Assembly: GCA_017893485.1 (NCBI GenBank) | Contig: CM030366.1 | Span: forward strand, 180,259,981-180,323,980 | Length of the DNA stretch: 64,000 nucleotides | DNA from: Hemerocallis citrina | Lineage: Eukaryota; Streptophyta; Magnoliopsida; Asparagales; Asphodelaceae | Direction of reading: 5' to 3' | In this document: positions 35,010-45,129 of the stretch, one piece after another | Position numbering within the stretch: the first letter of the stretch is position 1 | Layout of the letters: every line of letters starts with the position of its first letter | Position numbers and translations under genes: made by a program | The notes under the pieces: generated by a model | What the model was told of the DNA's origin: nothing | The model's database searches: none | Seen by the model: only the letters and a program-made list of their open reading frames with translations

Positions 35010-35565
35010 AATTGCTATATCTAAATGCAAAGTAGCTCATAGACGGCTGCTAAGAAGGAACGTCACGCAGTAGATACAACATATTACCTATATTGAATCC
35101 TGGTTAGAACACTCAAGCATTCCCTTCAAGTTCCCATCCTGCTATCACTTGCACCTTTGCAATTCCAATTTTTGTGAAAAACCAAAAGCAACTGCAAAAA
35201 ATTCAAAAACTTTGCAGTCAAAGTATTTAAATTTGTATTTTTCAGGTCTTCTCCACGTTCATGAAATTGGAGCTTCAATATGATGGCTACAAATGAAGAT
35301 ACCAATTTCATTTATAAATTTAGTTCATCGAAAGGGTTGTGTGGCTAAGTAATAAAGAAATAATTAATATAAATATTTTTTTAAAGGAAGAGAAGGAGAT
35401 ATTGTAACTCCGACGTAGTCTAACCTCGAAGCTGAGACCTCCTTCATATTAGTTATGTGGGCATGATACATGTAAGTTGGTATGTTTATAAACGTCAACT
35501 CCAACTCGCTCATTTTAATATTGAAGATACTCAACACAACACTCTTGAAGTAGAACTTGTTAAGA
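35010..35565. other. Unassigned with Helitron-like module
   Basis: No gene. About 35402-35465 matches the module seen at 7411-7470: CTCCGACGTAG, then CCTCCTTCATATTAGTTATG. The rest is unassigned. Confidence 0.4.
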
Positions 35566-35570
35566 GTCAG

Positions 35571-35907
35571 TGTCAGGGACGCCGTCTGTCAGTCGACTGT
35601 GTTTTGTATCAGCTGATTGTGTTTGCTATTTTGTTTCTGTTTTACGTGCTTAGTGCACCTTTTGTAATAGAAAATGGGCGGGAGAGTTAGGATTTGGGTA
35701 AAAATATCTCAATCCATCTCTAACGGCCTATATAAGGTTGTAATTGTCCATTTTGGAAATAATCAATGAAAAAGTCAATCTAGTTTCTTCCCCAAATATC
35801 TTCTTCTTCTCCAATCTCAGATCTCTTCTCAATCTTTCTCAATCCCTAACCCCTTCTTCTCCATTAATGGTGAGTTCTTGTAGCTGTCGGAATCCAAGAT
35901 CCTGACA
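35571..35907 (+). repeat. 5' LTR of the gene-capture element
   Basis: TGTCAGGGACGCCG to GATCCTGACA, 337 bp. It contains CAGTCGACTG (about 35591), TATATAA (35729-35735) as a likely promoter, and AATCAATGAAAAAG beyond it. Confidence 0.95.
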
Positions 35908-35909
35908 AG

Positions 35910-35922
35910 TGGTATCAGAGCC
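35910..35922 (+). other. Primer binding site (tRNA-Met), capture element
   Basis: TGGTATCAGAGCC, two bases after the 5' LTR. Confidence 0.9.
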
Positions 35923-35954
35923 AGCGATCCTCCAGCTGCATCCTCGTCCTTTTG

Positions 35955-38468
35955 ATGTCGATCAACATGGAAGGAAAGTTTGAGGCAGCGTTGTCAAGAA
36001 TAGATGCGGTAATATGGAAGCTACGACAGCCCTATTCCCCACCGCTCGAAGCTCCTTGGTTCCCGACCTGTCATTCCCAGATTCCGATCGAGGAGGTAAC
36101 TAATCCTCATCTCATTTCTACTAGTTTGAAGGGAGCTCCAATTAAGATGAAGTTTCCGAATTTTAAAGAGGTGAAGTTACCAAATTTTAAAGGAGGGGAT
36201 CCAACAAATTGGATACTTGGAGTAGAACATTTCTTTGAATTTTACGGAATTTCTGATGCAGAGAAGCTGAAATATGCTTGGTTGGGTTTAAGTGGGAGTG
36301 CAACTTTGTGGTATTATAAGCATATTAAACCACGAATCCATGAAATGTCTTGGTCCCTGTTCTTAGAGAAATTGATAGATCAATTTGACTCTACTGAGTT
36401 GGAAGATTCTAACAAATCGATTGTCGTAGATGAAGTAAATGTGATTGATGTTGTTTCTTGTGAAAAGAATAGGGATGGAGTAGTTTTTGATAGTTTGATG
36501 AATCTTGAAGTGGAAGATTATAGTGGAGTAAAGTCGTCGATTGTGTTTGATGAAATGGAAAATCAAGAAAAGGAGAAATTGATTGATCAATTTGGCATTC
36601 TTGAAATTGAAATTGATGATGCTGATCTTGGAAGAAAAATTCAAGAAGATGTTGTAGTTGAAGATTGTGATGTTGTTGAAGGTGAAAATCAAAAAGATGA
36701 TAAAGCAGCAGTAGCTTTAGATAAGAAGAATTTGACATGGGAAACAAATTTGATGGATGATTATGAAGAGAAGTTTAGAACATTCTCCATTGTAATTGAA
36801 GAAAATGTGGAGAAGCTCATGTTTGCTAAGAAAATCTCAAAGATGAGTTCATCAAGTGTTTGTGGTAATGTCTCAAATACAATTTTTCCTAATCTTGAGC
36901 TCCGATTGAGTTTTCGACGAAATGTCAAGAGGACGGAGTTTGAAGCTCTCAAGGCTATAATTGGCAATGCCAAATTAGTGCTCAATGGATGGCCTCCACC
37001 TATGAAAGGAAAAGTTGTTGAATTAAATTTCCTACAACCCTTAAAGTTTGGTTCATTTGTGATAAGGGCTAATAATTGTGAGCTTACAGATGTTATCTTC
37101 AATGTGTGTGGAGTTTCATGCTATGATTTGATTGTAGATTGTTATTGTAGGAGAGGGGAGTTTGGAAATGCAGCGCAGGTTTTGAAGCAGATTTATGAGA
37201 GGGGCTGGGTGCCGGGTATTAGTGCTTATGCGGCGTTTCTTGATGGCGGGTTGAGGTTTGGAGATGTTGGTGCGGTTAGTGTGATGTTGAAGGAAATGAT
37301 TGTGAGAGGTTTTATGAACTTTGGGGAGAGGAAGGATCCCCCACATAAAGGAGACAAGGAAGTACCGGATGGTGCGCCTGGTTGCTTGTCGGGGCTTACG
37401 TTTGTCATCAGCGACACGCTTGATAGTTTGGAACGGGAAGAGGCAGAAGATTGGATCAAACGGCATGGTGGGAGGGTTATAGGATCAGTTAGCAAGAAGA
37501 CGAATTATCTTTTGGCTGACGAGGATATTGGTGGAAGGAAATCTGAAAAAGCTAAAGAGCTTGGTACGAAGTTTCTAACTGAGGATGGATTGTTTGATAT
37601 GATCCGGAAATCAAAGCCTGCAAAAGCTCCTGTAAAAGAAGTTCTGAAGAATAATTCTGTAGGAAAGGCAGAGAAATCACCGATAAAGAGGAGTCCAGTA
37701 AAGGTTGAAGCTAAAGATGCTCAACAGGGCATAACAAGTAAAAGCACTTCAGCAAAGTTGATTAGTATTATGCTGGGCTTCCAACCAATTGAGGTTAATG
37801 GTAGTGATAGCCGTGGGAAAGCTGATTCTAAAATTGTTAAAGGAGTAGGTGGAAGTACTTCAAATTCTATCAAAGAACTCATTAACAATGAGGCCCTGGG
37901 AAGCAAGAATTGGTCAAAGCATCCAAAGACTGTACTAATAATGGATGAGGTAGATGGAATGTCTGCTGGAGGGGATGAAGTGGTTTTCCTTTCCTCTGGA
38001 CAATATGCTTATATCTTCCAACCTCATAGCAATGTGATATCAAGTTCACCAATGTTGCCCTGTTCACTTGGCATATCAGATGCACAGGAAGCTTCTGATA
38101 AAGGAGTTAGGTTTGGAGCGGCATCACTATTGGCTTCGTTATTGAATTCACTAAATGACCCACCAGTGACTATTTCTCAGCAAGCACTAGAAAGACCTGC
38201 TTGTATTCCAGTACTTGATATGGATGTCTCAGTTCCTTCTACTGATTTTCCTTCCAACAATGGCCCTCATATGTGTTTGGATGCTTGTCTTGATGTTGAA
38301 CTTGGGAAAAATTCTGAAGTGAATTATGAATCATGGGCATATGCAATGGGAGGATTTGATCTACGGTGGAGATTTCCTGGTATTGAGCTTGGGGACAAGC
38401 TCATTTTTAAGGGGGGTGGAGTTGTCAGGGACGCCGTCTGTCAGTCGACTGTGTTTTGTATCAGCTGA
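35955..38468 (+). CDS. Chimeric gag-like/PPR/RFC1 protein, 837 aa
   Basis: The first ATG in frame is at 35955. Residues about 64-146 are gag-like (VKLPNFKGGDPTNW, LSGSATLWYY, LFLEKLIDQF). About 147-290 is acidic and unrecognised. About 387-453 resembles pentatricopeptide repeats (CYDLIVDCYCRRGEFGNAAQ). About 476-556 is the BRCT domain of replication factor C subunit 1 (LTFVISDTLDSLEREEAEDW, GGRVIGSVSKKTNYLLADED). About 600-673 is RFC1 AAA+ sequence: TSAKLISIMLGFQPIEVNGS, then KTVLIMDEVDGMSAGG with Walker B. The Walker A part (GxxGxGKTT) just before it is missing, so ATPase activity is not expected. RFC1 genes are rich in introns (known), yet these parts are joined without one, so they came from spliced RNA (inference). 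After about 674 the source is unknown. The last codons lie in the 3' LTR. The frame has no breaks, but whether a protein is made is unknown. Confidence 0.88.
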   Translation: MSINMEGKFEAALSRIDAVIWKLRQPYSPPLEAPWFPTCHSQIPIEEVTNPHLISTSLKGAPIKMKFPNFKEVKLPNFKGGDPTNWILGVEHFFEFYGISDAEKLKYAWLGLSGSATLWYYKHIKPRIHEMSWSLFLEKLIDQFDSTELEDSNKSIVVDEVNVIDVVSCEKNRDGVVFDSLMNLEVEDYSGVKSSIVFDEMENQEKEKLIDQFGILEIEIDDADLGRKIQEDVVVEDCDVVEGENQKDDKAAVALDKKNLTWETNLMDDYEEKFRTFSIVIEENVEKLMFAKKISKMSSSSVCGNVSNTIFPNLELRLSFRRNVKRTEFEALKAIIGNAKLVLNGWPPPMKGKVVELNFLQPLKFGSFVIRANNCELTDVIFNVCGVSCYDLIVDCYCRRGEFGNAAQVLKQIYERGWVPGISAYAAFLDGGLRFGDVGAVSVMLKEMIVRGFMNFGERKDPPHKGDKEVPDGAPGCLSGLTFVISDTLDSLEREEAEDWIKRHGGRVIGSVSKKTNYLLADEDIGGRKSEKAKELGTKFLTEDGLFDMIRKSKPAKAPVKEVLKNNSVGKAEKSPIKRSPVKVEAKDAQQGITSKSTSAKLISIMLGFQPIEVNGSDSRGKADSKIVKGVGGSTSNSIKELINNEALGSKNWSKHPKTVLIMDEVDGMSAGGDEVVFLSSGQYAYIFQPHSNVISSSPMLPCSLGISDAQEASDKGVRFGAASLLASLLNSLNDPPVTISQQALERPACIPVLDMDVSVPSTDFPSNNGPHMCLDACLDVELGKNSEVNYESWAYAMGGFDLRWRFPGIELGDKLIFKGGGVVRDAVCQSTVFCIS

Positions 38469-38759
38469 TTGTGTTTGCTATTTTGTTTCTGTTTTACGTG
38501 CTTAGTGCACCTTTTGTAATAGAAAATGGGCGGGAGAGTTAGGATTTGGGTAAAAATATCTCAATCCATCTCCAACGGCCTATATAAGGTTGTAATTGTC
38601 CATTTTGGAAATAATCAATGAAAAAGTCAATCTAGTTTCTTCCCCAAATATCTTCTTCTTCTCCAATCTCAGATCTCTTCTCAATCTTTCTCAATCCCTA
38701 ACCCCTTCTTCTCCATTAATGGTGAGTTCTTGTAGCTGTCGGAATCCAAGATCCTGACA
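38423..38759 (+). repeat. 3' LTR of the gene-capture element
   Basis: 337 bp; differs from the 5' copy at CATCTCCAAC against CATCTCTAAC. The chimeric frame ends inside it at 38468. Confidence 0.95.
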
Positions 38760-38764
38760 GTCAG

Positions 38765-40285
38765 AAGTCAGAATCAAGATAATCTATTAGTACTGTAGCA
38801 GATCTACTTTTATAATTTATGAAGTAGTTTCAATGCAAAAACTAATTCTCTACATAACAAAGTCATCTAGATGTAGATTTATAAACCACTTTTAGAGCCC
38901 TTGAATAAATCAGATGTGTGTGGCCGTAATGATCTTTAAAAGGGATCAGAGTGCACCTTACTTAACCCAATATTAAATTTCAATTTCAGACTCTGATAAT
39001 AAATATACCAAATTTCAATTAACCGATGTACTGAATTTCAAATTCAGAGGGCACCCTGTTTGCAATAAACATATATATTTAATTTCAATTTCAAAAACAT
39101 AATGGTTTGAAGAATTGAAAATTTATAAATCAAATAATACATTATACTGCAGTTATGTCGAAGGGAAATCCTTCTTTTATATAAGCATGAAGATGAGTCG
39201 AGTGATCAGAGATGCTCAGATTTTTCAATTAAAAGATCAGCCCTAGCTGTGCAATGCATTTAAATTTTTACAATGTTCATTGAAAAATCGTAAAACTCTT
39301 CCTCAATAAGTCCATAATTTTCTGACAACAACCATGAGTTATAGTTTATGCGTACATATATAGATGATCCTTGTGCTGATGGTCCTCAACCAAGGCTAGC
39401 TCCTAGTCTTGGGTCATTGCTTTCTAGGAGCTTGGAAGGAGAAGGAAACATTGTTCCCTAGAATCATAGCATTTCATAGTTAGAAGATTGAAGAGTTCTT
39501 AGTCCTTTCCAAGTACTGCAGTTACTCATCAATTTAAAGCTTATAAAATTAAATGGATGGATCAGGTAGCAATGTAGATTACAAAACTAATGCTCATTGA
39601 AAAGGAGACTTATCCTACGGTTCAACAATTATAATACATGTTGACTAATTTAAAATGGCTAAAAATGTAATACACACGGCATCCAAAATGAAAATCCATT
39701 TCTCTCTACCAGCACTCCTCACCTAATCACCAAACACATTTTAAAATTGGAAAGTCATCAGAATAAATAAGTTTTTTGAATAGTAGCAAATTAAACTTAT
39801 ACTGTGAGAATAAACAAGTTTTTTGAATAGTTGGCAATACTTGTAGTCTCAACACACTTGAAATTAACTTGCATGGGACCTCAATGAATTAGGAATATGT
39901 TCACTATACATAAAGAGAAGCAAAGATAGAGCTCTATGTATTCTGCAACCGAACTGAACACAGTAACGATAGATTAATAAGGGTAAATAAAAGGTAAAGG
40001 GCGAGTCTAAAGGAGTAAGAATAGCAAGAGAGGGTTCTCAAAGGGGTAAGGGACCTAGTAAAACTGCAGGCAAGACGCAGCGTTTTCCTCGTTCACTTCT
40101 CATCCCTATACTTATCAACAATGACCACTGCCACTGGGCAATTCAAAGTCATGGAATTTCGACGACAAATAAAAAATTCACAATAATATAGTTTTAAAAA
40201 AGGGAGTTTCTCTTTCGAACAATTGATGAAAACTATTTCAACGATAGATTTTAGAGGTATTTTCAAGAAACATATTCAACAATAC
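38765..40285. other. Unassigned, AT-rich
   Basis: Mostly noncoding. A short plus-strand stretch near 39363-39462 reads DDPCADGPQPRLAPSLGSLL and could be a gene relic, but it is too short to name. Poly-AT and direct repeats of GAATAAACAAGTTTTTTGAA (about 39765 and 39807) are seen. Confidence 0.4.
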
Positions 40286-40633
40286 CTCGGTGGCTTAAAT
40301 GAGAACCTGTTCGTTATCTTATTCAGCATCCTCCATGCATCCATATTTCCAAACCTTGCAGATACATTTAGATTTGTGTACGGGTCTAGATAGACTCTCA
40401 CAGACATGCGCTTGAGAGAACTCTTTGTAATATTTCCCAACTGCCGCTCACTCCGCTATGCATTTCCTAAATGATTCGGGAAAGTTCTGCCTTGTGCATG
40501 TCTTAGTGTATTTTCAAGCTCAGGCACATCAACTCTTCTGGACCTATCACTGTTGTATTACTATGAGCAATAAATCCATCCTCTGTTGATGAAGATATTT
40601 TAATTTGTTCGTGTTGGCATGCACTGCTAAAGC

Positions 40634-40763
40634 TGTTAGGAAAACTAAGGATCTTGTTGAATCTTTGACACAATCAACACAAACCACAAAGCAAAATCAG
40701 ATCGCACCAATCACACAAGAATTGTCCCGGTTGGGACTTTCGCCTTAATCCAGTAATCCGGCG

Positions 40764-40798
<35 letters not shown>

Positions 40799-41350
40799 CG
40801 AGATGTTATTTCAACTAGAGAAGATACAAAAATATTATAATTCTCACCACGACCCTCTCTCAAGCTTAACTGGAACTTGGTTGCTGCTTACAATGGAGAA
40901 ACTCTCTCATCCTCTCATATGAAATACTCTCTTCTTCTATTCGACACTCAACAGAATCATATCATTCTAGGAGCAGTTTACATTGTATTTATAGATCTAG
41001 AGAAACCCTAGTTCAGATATCTTGATACAATAGCCATCCGATGTATACTGAAAAATAAACATACAATTAGAGTCATACCATCTAATCAGAAGACGAAGTA
41101 GGCTTCAATCGAATCAACAACCCCGCACCCAAAAAATCCATCAGCGCCGCGAACGGTCGACCACACATAGTTGCGATTGACCGCAACTCCCAGACCATCA
41201 ACCCGAGAAGGTGACAGTCGATCGTTCCTTTCTCTGTTGGCTACTACTGCTGTTGACTGTTTCTCTCTTAGATCCTTCTCTTCGAACCCTCTACTTGCAT
41301 CACCATCTTCTCTTCACACCGAATAAGTATGCAAGACATAAAACCCAACA
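40634..41350 (-). mobile_element. Solo LTR of copia family A
   Basis: 717 bp. On the minus strand it starts TGTTGGGTTTTATGTCTTGC and ends TTTCCTAACA, matching the LTRs at 14882 and 17167. A perfect TSD AAAGC lies at 40629-40633 and 41351-41355. It contains GTCGACC motifs and a 32-base G run. It interrupts a gene exon. Confidence 0.9.
40765..40796 (+). repeat. Poly-G tract, 32 bases
   Basis: An uninterrupted G run inside the solo LTR, where the related LTR at 15455-15475 has ordinary sequence. Length in the real genome is uncertain. Confidence 0.8.
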
Positions 41351-41407
41351 AAAGCCTGGCTCACAGTGCCTTAATGCATTTCCCACTTGCGTTTTTCTTT
41401 GCATCTG

Positions 41408-41947
41408 TTAGAACATTTTTAAGAAGAGGTGTATTTTGGTTAGATTGACAAAATATTACTTCTAAAATAAAATGTATGGAATAGTGCAACAACTGTTGTA
41501 GAATTATATCTACATAATTTTGAATCAACAGTAGTAAGAAATTAAAATTCTCTTATCAGGCATATGCTAATTGATATGCAATGAAAGTACCACAAATAAA
41601 AGGTTTGGCAAATATGTGATTGAATTTGTTTTAGGAAAGTAATCGGTAAACAAAACATCCAATGTTGTACAAAGAAACTCGCCCCTAACTATTTAAGCAA
41701 TATTTAAAAGCAATGAGAATGCATCATATCTAAAAACAAAGGAAAGACAAAATCGAGATAAAAGTAATGATAAAGATGAAAAGAAAGTGAAAGTAGATCC
41801 TTGCATATTATAATATCAAGGTGCAATGGAAGTGGATAGAAAATCCTTGCATTACTACTGAAGATGGAAGATTAAAACTTAATGAAGTCTTCTTCTTGTC
41901 TCTTAATTAAGGGATGTAACTGTGTTAAGGGCATGATCGGAAGAGAA
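41408..41947. other. Unassigned, intron-like
   Basis: AT-rich, no frame or element ends recognised. It may be an intron of the minus-strand gene fragment. Confidence 0.4.
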
Positions 41948-41952
41948 GACTG

Positions 41953-42590
41953 TGTTAGGATTGTGGCCTCAAATACACGTGGGCACAGAGTACTTGAAGT
42001 TGAAGAAGAAGAAGAGGAGACGAAGACAGCAACAGAAGACAACAGTAAGTAGAAAATGTGCAGTCTGGAGAGTTGCGGTCGACCGACCCTGGTTGAAAGG
42101 AGTTCTTCGAGTGTACAGGGTTCCAATAGGGAGCGAGCAGATCGACCTTGCAATCGACCGACCCAAAGTGCGGTTGACCGTCAGCGGCGTTGTGTGTTAT
42201 TTGCGCTGACGGAGTTCAGGTCCAATAAGCTAAATTTGTGTTTATATTTTAGGATTTACTTGAGGGCTATATATATGGTTGTAGACTCTCGGGTTTGTAT
42301 AACTGATTAAAGAGAATTGGTGAGTCATTATCATTGTTCAACTTCAAGAGGAGATTGTGCCGAGTGTTTCAAATATGAGGGAGAGAGATTGAGAGTTCTA
42401 ATCTCTTTGTAATCTTTATATTTCTTGGGGAATAAGAAGTATTGATTATCTCTGCATATTGATTGTATTTTTGTGAAATCTTGCATATTGTGGTGATTTG
42501 TTCTTGGTTCATCTAGTTCTTGAAAAAAATTTATTTCTGGTGGTGTGTTTCCACTATTAGCACTACGAATTGTTGGTAGATTCTGCAACA
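41953..42590 (+). repeat. 5' LTR, family B
   Basis: TGTTAGGATTGTGG to TTCTGCAACA, with GCGGTCGACCGACC at about 42076 and related palindromes to 42185. Confidence 0.88.
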
Positions 42591-42617
42591 AAGTGGTATC
42601 AGAGCACTAGGTTAGAG

Positions 42618-43614
42618 ATGGCCGATAGCAAGTCAAAGATCGAGAGTTTCAAAGAGAGTGACTTCGTGATGTGGAAGATTCAGATGATAGTGTATATTTG
42701 TCAGAAATGTCTAGATGGTCTGTTGTTTGATGAGAAGACGGAAGGTGGAGACAATGATGTGAAGATCTTGGCGGAGTGGAATCCGTTTGGATCAGAAGGC
42801 GCAAGAGCAGATTCAGTTGGGACTGAGTAAGAAAGCATTATTTCATATCTTGAAAGCAAAGACCACAAAGGAGACTATGGAGATTTTCACGGATATGTAT
42901 GAGAAACCGTCGATATCTAACCAAATTCTTTACTTGAAGAAGTTGGTTGATATGAAGTTGAGGGAAAGGGGTTCAGTAGCAGAACATATGAACAATTTCT
43001 GTATGGTTTACAACCAGATGAAAGCTGCAGTTGAAGTTTTCAGAGAGGGGACATTCATTGTTACTTCTATCTACTTTACCTGATAATTATGGTACGGTGG
43101 AACAGACTATTATAGGCACTATGATAGATTCAATGACTCTACAGAATATGGTGAGTAACATTCTGAACGAGGAGGTGAGAAGGGTGAGAAATAGAGGATT
43201 CTCATCATCATCTTCTAGAGATTCCGCAATGACAGTTGAAAAGAGACGTGGGAGATATAAGAGCAGTCAAAGAAGAAAGGATCAGAGTAGTTTATCTGAG
43301 AGTGGGTCTGATGACAACGATGGAGAACATGGACCTGAGTGTTGGTATTATCACAAGAGGGATCACATGATGCATAGTTGCAAGGCTTATAAGAAGAGAA
43401 AGAAGGAGAAACCGAAGAGAAATAACCCAAAGGAAGCTCAAGTGGGACTTGTTGAAAAGTTATGCTTATCAGCTCGGGCGGAAATGGGCACTCAAGATTG
43501 GTGTATTGATTCGGAAGCTTCTTTTCATTACACTCCGAGAAGAGACGTGTTTGATGACTACGAGGGTTCTTTTGGAGATGTGACCGTGTACGTGGGGTTG
43601 GTACTGTTCGCATG
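42618..43614 (+). pseudogene. Family B gag and protease start
   Basis: Starts MADSKSKIESFKESDFVMW at 42618. A frameshift near 42780 and another near 43040 split it. Clear gag parts: LSKKALFHILKAKTTKETME, RERGSVAEHMNNFCMVYNQM and LPDNYGTVEQTIIGTM. The zinc knuckle reads CWYYHKRDHMMHSC, so the second Cys is Tyr. The protease motif reads CIDSEASFHY, with Glu in place of the Gly of DSGAS. Both changes would impair function. The frame ends at about 43614. Confidence 0.85.
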
Positions 43615-43619
43615 AAAGT

Positions 43620-44450
43620 CAATGATGACCAAAGTGTTTTCTTGCGGGAGACAAGACATGTTTCAAACTTGAAGGAAAAATCTTATCTCGATTGGAAAGC
43701 TAAACAAAAAGGGTATGTCTACTACAGTTGGTAGTGAGGAGTAGCGTATAGCTGCAGGTTCAAGGGTGACTGCAAAAGGAAAGCGTGAGAGAATGCGGTA
43801 TTTTCTTAGAGACGTGAGGGACTTTCTCCTGTAGTTGACTTCCAGCCAGAATCGAGTAGTAGGTTGTGTGGGGTGCAACCGAGTTCTTTCAGTTTTGGAT
43901 GGAAGGTTACTAATATAGTGGGAGCTGCTGACCATGGAAGTGATCCTAGAGGGCAAGACGTTGCGCGGTGTGGGTAATTCGTGATATGGCAAACGAAGCT
44001 TCAAGTCACTCTTATGTGGTAGAGAGCATTGGTATCGATATGCAGGGCGATGTTGATGAGGGTAACCAAAATGGGGATGTAGGGGTTGAACAATCTGCGA
44101 ATTTTGTAGAGGTATCGTCTACGGAGACTTCTAGTGCAGAGGATGCATTGAGAGATTTTGAACCATGTCCGGTGTTAATGAAGATTCTGAGAGTTAGGGA
44201 GTCTTGTAACACGGAATCCGACATGGGAGGTTATTTCTTCGGTATTCGTGCTCTATGTGATCGGTGGAGCACATTCTTTATGAGGTGATGATGGGTGGTT
44301 GGTGCACTCCACGTGGTGGAGTAGCAGAGGTGCTCTTCATTGGAGTGGAGAGTACTTGGGTCTTCCATGAAAGTGGGAGATTGCAGAGATAATGTGAGGT
44401 AAAGATTACAATAACTTTGAAGCGTTGTGTATTTGGTTCAAGTGGGAGAT
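43620..44450 (+). other. Family B interior after gag, unassigned
   Basis: A 106-codon open frame (43968-44288; MANEASSHSYVVESIGIDMQ) is present but matches nothing I recognise. Its place suggests a remnant between protease and RT, or 3' sequence next to the purine tract. Confidence 0.4.
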
Positions 44451-45124
44451 TGTTCGGATTGTGGCATTAAGTACACGTAGACACCGAGTACTTGATGTTG
44501 GAGAAGAAGATGCTGAGACGAAGACAACAAGAGAAGATAACAGCAAGTAGAAGATGTGCAGTCTGGAGAGTTGCGATCAATCGACAATGGCTGAAAGGAG
44601 TTCTTCGAGTGTACAGAGTTCCAACAGAAAGTGAGCAAGTTGACCGTGCAGTCGACAGACCAAAGCTTCAGGAGTGGACTCGACATGTTGCAGTCGACCG
44701 ACCCAAAGTGCGGTCGACCGTCAGCGGCGCTGTGTTATTTGGGCTGACAGGATTCATGCCCAATAAGCTAAATTTGTGTTTATCTTTTAGGGTTTACTTG
44801 GGGCTATATATATAGCTGTAGACTCGAGGGTTTGTATAACTGATTAGAGAGAATTGATGAGCCGTTATCATTGTTCAACTTCAAGAGAAGATTGTGCCAA
44901 GTGTTTCAAAAGTGAGGGAGAGATTGAGAGTTGTAATTTCTTTGTAATCTTTGTATTTCTTTGGGAATAAGAAGTATTGATTATTTCTGCATATTAATTG
45001 TGTTCATGTGAGATCTTGCATATATCATGGTGGCTTGTTCTTAATTCATCTAGATTTTGAGAAGTTTCTATTGCTTGTGGTGTGTTTCAGCTATTATCAC
45101 TACAAGTTGGTAAAATCTGCAACA
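44451..45124 (+). repeat. 3' LTR, family B
   Basis: TGTTCGGATTGTGG to ATCTGCAACA; longer than the 5' copy by an internal segment near 44640-44690 that adds further GTCGAC sites. Confidence 0.88.
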
Positions 45125-45129
45125 GATTG

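Larger units (their letters stand above)
35571..38759 (+). mobile_element. Young LTR element carrying captured gene parts
   Basis: Two 337-bp LTRs (35571-35907 and 38423-38759) differ at a single base by my reading. A perfect TSD GTCAG (35566-35570 and 38760-38764), a Met-type primer site (35910-35922) and a purine tract AAGGGGGGTGGAGT (38409-38422) complete a normal retrotransposon frame. There is no protease, integrase or RT. One open frame of 837 codons fills the interior; it joins a gag-like segment with PPR-like and RFC1-derived sequence. The layout recalls maize Bs1, a pol-less element with transduced gene parts (established example); kinship with Bs1 is not claimed. It must have been copied with borrowed enzymes (inference). 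Confidence 0.93.
40286..41404 (-). pseudogene. Unrecognised gene fragment split by a solo LTR
   Basis: On the minus strand an exon starts after an acceptor (CTAACAG, exon from 41404), reads QRKTQVGNALRHCEPGFSS up to 41351, and continues after the LTR at 40628 with ACQHEQIKISSSTEDGFIAH. After a frameshift it reads VDVPELENTLRHAQGRTFPN, then a stop, then SVRVYLDPYTNLNVSARFGN. It ends at a good donor, GAG/GTATTG at 40286/40285. Removing the LTR (40634-41350) and one AAAGC copy restores a continuous reading frame over the junction. The family was not recognised. Introns and neighbours upstream may lie near 45.4 kb. Confidence 0.55.
41953..45124 (+). mobile_element. Copia family B, gag-only, pol deleted
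   Basis: LTRs at 41953-42590 (638 bp) and 44451-45124 (674 bp), a Met-type primer site (42594-42605) and a TSD GACTG/GATTG with one mismatch. The interior holds gag and a damaged protease start, then unrecognised sequence to the purine tract AAGTGGGAGAT; integrase, RT and RNase H are missing. Gag closely resembles that of copia C (47424-55689), its probable source of enzymes (inference). Confidence 0.88.

Noticed and set aside
36363..37495. Minus-strand frames opposite the chimeric ORF
   Set aside because: Shadows of the plus-strand frame; no domain similarity.
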